Source: Stachybotrys elegans (lineage: Eukaryota > Ascomycota > Sordariomycetes > Hypocreales > Stachybotryaceae). Taken from it: a stretch of 64,000 nucleotides of DNA. Made by a program: the position numbers and the translations under genes. The notes below the pieces were generated by a model. That model made no database searches, had not been told where the DNA came from, and worked only from the letters and a program-made list of their open reading frames with translations. The stretch spans positions 1,349,501-1,413,500 of the forward strand of contig JAGPNK010000007.1 in assembly GCA_020746835.1 (NCBI GenBank). The letters are read 5' to 3'. Shown in pieces: positions 59,990 through 64,000 of this stretch (the first letter of the stretch is position 1; each line of letters begins with the position of its first letter).

Positions 59990-60748
59990 CTAGCCGCCAT
60001 GCAAGGTTGAGACAAACAGAATGTTGTCTCCTGCCTTGACCTCGTAATCCTCCTCACCTTCAAGCTCCCAGTCCGCGTCATTTATCAGGACCAGGATACC
60101 CGGGCGACTGCAAATCATTGTCAGCTAAGAAGCCAGACCCAATGGTGAAGGAGGGGGGTGTTGGACATGAAAGGAGGCGTGCCGATTTGGGGGAGTATGA
60201 TGAACAGACAGAAAAGAGCAAAAAGTAATAGCTCAATGGTAGCATTCCACCCCGCAGGATCGACTGATGAGGAGGGGTTGGGGTGGCACGTACAGGTGAT
60301 TGTCGAGGACAAAGAGCTCTTTACGTGAGTCCTTCATAACATGCTCACAAAGATAGTCAATGAGGAAGGCAATGTTGGAAGGGCGGCCATCCTTGTCGAC
60401 AGGTGGAAGAGTCACTGAGTGGCTACGCTTGTCCGAGAAGAGCATCTCCAAGCCCCCCCTAGAGTCAGAAAGTCAGCGAATAGGAACCACTACGGTTGAT
60501 ACGCTGATGAGTTGGCTGTGTATGGGCGGAGACCGAGGGGACAAATCACACCAGGTTGTGACCAGGTGTGCGCAACATAGCTCTGTCTTAGCTGAGTGCT
60601 AAGAGATGATGGACACTCCCTCATGATAGAGGAGGGGCAAAGTGGAAATGCGAGGGTGAGGGTGAGGGTGAGGGCAAACCTACGAGAACTCAACCGTCAG
60701 GCCAACGCCATCTTGCCCCCCCTCCTGTCCATGCACTGCTGAGGCCAT
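59990..60748 (-). CDS. URM1: Ubiquitin-related modifier 1
   Basis: Three exons (60748-60684, 60458-60294, 60107-59990) give 115 residues. The introns are long for this window (225 and 186 nt), with donors GTAGGT and GTACGT and acceptors CTCTAG and TGCAG. Family landmarks occur in order: [57 protein letters not shown], and the essential C-terminal Gly-Gly (H113-G114-G115). Urm1 is a ubiquitin-fold sulfur carrier: Uba4 makes its C-terminal thiocarboxylate, and with Ncs6/Ncs2 it thiolates U34 of tRNA-Lys, -Glu and -Gln; it can also be conjugated to proteins. Intron 1 contains four GAGGGT units. The gene is divergent from ELP2. Confidence 0.96.
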
Positions 60749-61457
60749 TTCAAGCAAGCAGTGGCTCCAGCTGAAGCAGGGAACAGACTGTGACGCACGC
60801 CGCTGACTTCCCAAGGCTCCAGGACGAAGAGGTATGCTGACCCAAAGCTACGGGATGCGACGAGAGAAGAGGCGGCGGCGCGTGCGGGCAGCTGATGGGA
60901 TCGAAGGATGCGGAGATTAAAAGCTGCGTTATGCCGAACGGTGAGGGGAAAGGGTCGAAGTATCTGGTCTGTGTGCGGCTGCTGGCGAGCCTGAAATCAA
61001 AGTCCTTTGCCAATCTTGGTTCGATCTGTGGGAGGGGATCCATGAGATGTCGCAAGCAGCTGAGAGAAGCTGAAGTCGCCAAACATGATGGTCCCCTGCC
61101 AGGCTCCAGTGGCTCAGGGCGGCATATTCTGGCAGGGGGGGCAGCCACCATTGGCCGGTGCTCCCGTAATTAGGGCCTGTCCTTCTTAGCCGGGCGATCC
61201 ACGTCATGGGGGGCTCCATGGAGTTATAAAATTTTTATTTTATTCTAGTTTATTTTATTTTAGCGTCTGAAAGAGCAGCAGCATGTATGTTTGCATGGGC
61301 GGGTTGAATGAAGGCAGGTGCGTATTAGGTGCTGACATAATTTGTTCCATCCCTCTCTCTCTCCCACAGAGTCACCCCCGATCAGCCAATCAGAACACGG
61401 GAGACATATTTTCAATACTCACAGCCGTATTGCTGCCTTTTCCCAACAAAAATTGAC
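60749..61457. promoter_or_regulatory. Shared divergent promoter region of URM1 and ELP2
   Basis: The 709 bp between two divergent start codons. It has a TATAAAA-type, strongly AT-rich stretch at 61224-61263 (about 200 bp before the ELP2 ATG) and a CT-rich stretch at 61351-61370. No gene lies between, so the two U34-modification genes could share control elements. Sharing is inference. Confidence 0.5.
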
Positions 61458-64000
61458 ATGGGGACAGAAGGCGTCTCGGTCGAGTACCTGTCCATCGGTG
61501 CCAACAGGCAGACCGCTGGTGCGGACTGGAACAGTCGCGGCCTGCTCGCCTTTGGCGCTGATAGTAACGTTGCTGTGTGGCAGCCAGCTGTATGTCTCCC
61601 ACCGTTGAGCCAGACGGGCTTCTACAACAAGTGGATATCTAGAAATGACTTGAATCTAATGGGCACCCCAGGACAAACCTCTTAAAGGCGTGCACTCCCT
61701 TCTGAGCGGACACAAGGCAGCTGTCAAGGCTGTTGCGTTTCTACCAGAGGTCCATGGTGATGAGTCCAGCTACCTGCTCTCTGCCTCGGATGACAAGACC
61801 CTCATTCTCTGGAAATCGCCCGCTGACCGGGTCGACTTCCGCTCTCTATGCACAGCGGTGGACATTCATCAGGGAGCCGTAAACTGCATCGCCGTCCAGA
61901 GGTGTGGGACAGCGCAGCGATGGGTGATTGCGACTGGAGCAGCTGATGCAACGATTCGCATCTGGACTTTGGAGGACGACGCGCTGTCTCTGCGTCAGAC
62001 TATCGATACCACGCCAAAGTTCTTTCCACTCTGTCTCTCCTTGTATCCCCTCGACGCGAGCAACGAAAGCTTCGTCCTCGCCGCTGCCGGCACCAGAGAT
62101 ACTGTACAGATTCTGACTGGCCAAGTCACCTCAGCAGAGGCCCAGTTCACTGTTCAAGCAACCCTTTCTGGCCATGAGGGCTGGATTAGGGCTCTGTCGT
62201 TTACCAAAGAGTCTGCTGAGCCCGATAGCGATATTCTGCTAGCTTCAGCAAGCCAGGATAAATACATTCGCATATGGAGAGTGCGCCGAGGCACCCAAGT
62301 GCCATCAACAGCGGCGGCTGATCCTACGGACGGTGCTTTCTTGCCGGGAAAATCGCCCTCAAACAAAGCACACAAGCTCAAATGCGCCGGCAATGCGTAC
62401 ACCGTCTCCTTCGAAGCGCTCCTCCTGGGCCACGAAGACTGGGTCTACAGTGCCCAGTGGCACATCCACGAAAATGGAAAGCTCCAGCTCCTCTCCACCT
62501 CAGCAGATAACTCTCTGGCCATCTGGGAGTCGGATCCAGCTTCTGGTATATGGGTGAGCATGGCGAGATTGGGCGAGATTAGCCGAGAGAAAGGTGCCAC
62601 CACGGCCACGGGAAGCACAGGAGGGTTCTGGACTGGCTTGTGGTCGGCAGATGGGAAATCTGTTGCATGTCTCGGCCGAACTGGAAGTTGGAGGAGGTGG
62701 CAGTACGATGCCTCCATTGACACCTGGCAGCCCTGTGTCGCCATTTCTGGACATACAAAGGCCGTCACAGGACTTTCCTGGTCCAAGGCCGGAGACTACC
62801 TCCTCTCAACGAGCTCAGACCAGACCACGCGGCTTCACGCCAAATGGAAGGCGGGAGGCGATACATGGCACGAGATGTCGCGGCCGCAAATCCACGGCTA
62901 CGACCTCAACTGCATCGATTCCCTCAGCAACGCACAGTTCGTCTCGGGAGCAGACGAGAAGCTCATGCGAGTCTTCAGTCAACCCAAAGCAGTGGCGGGC
63001 CTGCTCGGCCAGCTGAGTGGTATCACGCAGGCTGGCGTGCAAGACATGCCTGACGCAGCCAACATGCCGGTGCTCGGCTTGTCCAACAAGGCCATCGACA
63101 TGGTGGATGACGACCAAGAGATCCAGCCCATCGACGACCGGGACCGCGACGCCGTGGACCCAGCCTCCATTGTCAGGAAATCCCACTTGGAGATTGACCA
63201 CCCGCCGTTTGAAGAGACGCTCTCCAGGCACACTCTATGGCCTGAAACGGAGAAGCTGTACGGGCATGGCTACGAGATATCCTGCCTGGCCGCCAGCCAC
63301 GACGGGAAGCTGGTAGCCAGCGCCTGCAAAGCCAGCTCCGTCAACCACGCCGTCATCCGCCTCTTCGAGACAGACCGGTGGACCGAGGTCAAGCCGCCCC
63401 TGACGGCTCACTCGCTGACAGCTGCACGCGTGCGCTTCTCGCCCAGCGACGAGCATCTCCTCAGCGTCGGGCGAGACCGGCAGTTTGCCGTCTTCAAGAA
63501 GTCGAGCGAGGGAGGGTACCAGCTCCTGCACGCCAACGCGAAGGCACACTCGCGCATGATTTTGGATGCCGCCTGGGCGCCCTCCCAGACGCCCATGTTT
63601 GCTACCGCTGGCCGTGACAAGCAGGTCAAGATATGGAGGCTGCAGGAGGCCGAGGACGGGAAGACGAGCTTCGCCCAAGTAACGGCTGTGCCCTGTCCTT
63701 CTTCCGTCACCTCGGTTGATTTCCTTGGACGCATGATTGGAGATAAATGTCTTCTTGCCATTGGTACGGAGACGGGCCGTCTTGGCATCTACGTGCTGGC
63801 GGCAGATGGTTCCACGTTCAGCGAGATTCCTCTGGATGCAGGGTGAGTTTCAATTCCTCCTTGTTCCAACAACTCTTTGAGTGCTCGATTCATCTGACAA
63901 ACATCCCAGGCTCTCCCTTCCCAAGTCTATACTGCAGCTGGCTTGGAGACCCGTCTCTGACGATGTCGTAGCAAAGCATGAACTGGCCGTTGCGGGCGAT
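61458..64000 (+). CDS. ELP2: Elongator complex subunit 2 (WD-repeat), 3' end missing
   Basis: Exons 61458-61589, 61672-63842 and 63910 to the window end give about 797 residues with the C-terminus cut off. Donors are GTATGT and GTGAGT, acceptors CCCAG; the frame is kept. The chain is a series of WD40 repeats, for example LSGHKAAVKAVAF with SASDDKTLILW, LSGHEGWIRALSF with SASQDKYIRIW, LLGHEDWVYSAQW with STSADNSLAIW, and near the end FATAGRDKQVKIW. Order and spacing fit the two beta-propellers of Elp2. Elp2 is a scaffold in the Elp1-Elp2-Elp3 core that adds the carboxymethyl side chain to wobble U34 of tRNAs. A methionine at 61690 would lose the first blade, so I use the spliced start. Confidence 0.95.

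Noticed and set aside
60226..60300. Possible tRNA: plus-strand TAGCTCAATGGTAGCA looks like a perfect tRNA A box
   Set aside because: No B box (GGTTCGA type) within the next 100 bases and no acceptor stem can be paired; it lies inside URM1 intron 2.

Overview
The window looks like nuclear DNA of a filamentous ascomycete (Pezizomycotina; Sordariomycetes, perhaps Hypocreales, by inference). The genes are monocistronic and lie on both strands. Most introns are 45-110 nt with GTAAGT/GTATGT-type donors, CTGAC or CTAAC branch points and CAG/TAG acceptors. Every recognisable protein is a conserved eukaryotic or fungal one. I found no rRNA gene, convincing tRNA, transposase or reverse-transcriptase motif, CRISPR array or bacterial-style operon.

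Layout. 1-311: 3' end of an unrecognised gene (+). 4006-5001: acidic, serine-rich fungal protein (-). 5.0-13.2 kb: almost no coding sequence, apart from a hairpin and a 41-residue candidate ORF. 13188-15128: F-box/LRR protein (-) with a (CTG)11 tract in its leader. 17043-18234: ELO fatty-acid elongase (-). About 19.4-19.9 kb: a broken gene-like stretch. 20529-21435: cytochrome c oxidase subunit VI (+). 21858-26323: chromodomain plus HDA2/3-domain protein (-). 27674-29244: Rai1/DXO decapping nuclease (+), with a GC-AG intron and an 8-nt exon. 29737-31782: GCK-III kinase (-). 34039-38134: Cyk3-like cytokinesis protein (+). 39032-42514: Mau2/Scc4 cohesin loader (+) with a one-base frame break. 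42812-44032: SF3B4 splicing factor (-). 44510-44921: TOM7 in five tiny exons (+). 45707-46719: Flx1-type mitochondrial carrier (+). 47.2-56.4 kb: about 9 kb without a recognisable gene, including a C26 run. 56666-58275: Azf1-like four-finger C2H2 regulator (+) with upstream ORFs. 59990-60748: URM1 (-). 61458-end: ELP2 (+), cut by the window edge.

How the genes relate. Most neighbours are unrelated housekeeping genes, but two divergent pairs stand out. URM1 and ELP2 lie head to head 709 bp apart; their products supply the two halves of the mcm5s2U34 tRNA wobble modification (thiolation and the Elongator side chain). The GCK-III kinase and the Cyk3-like protein are also head to head, and both families act in septation and cytokinesis. 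Exon models were built by hand from splice signals and remembered family sequence; no alignment or search was run.
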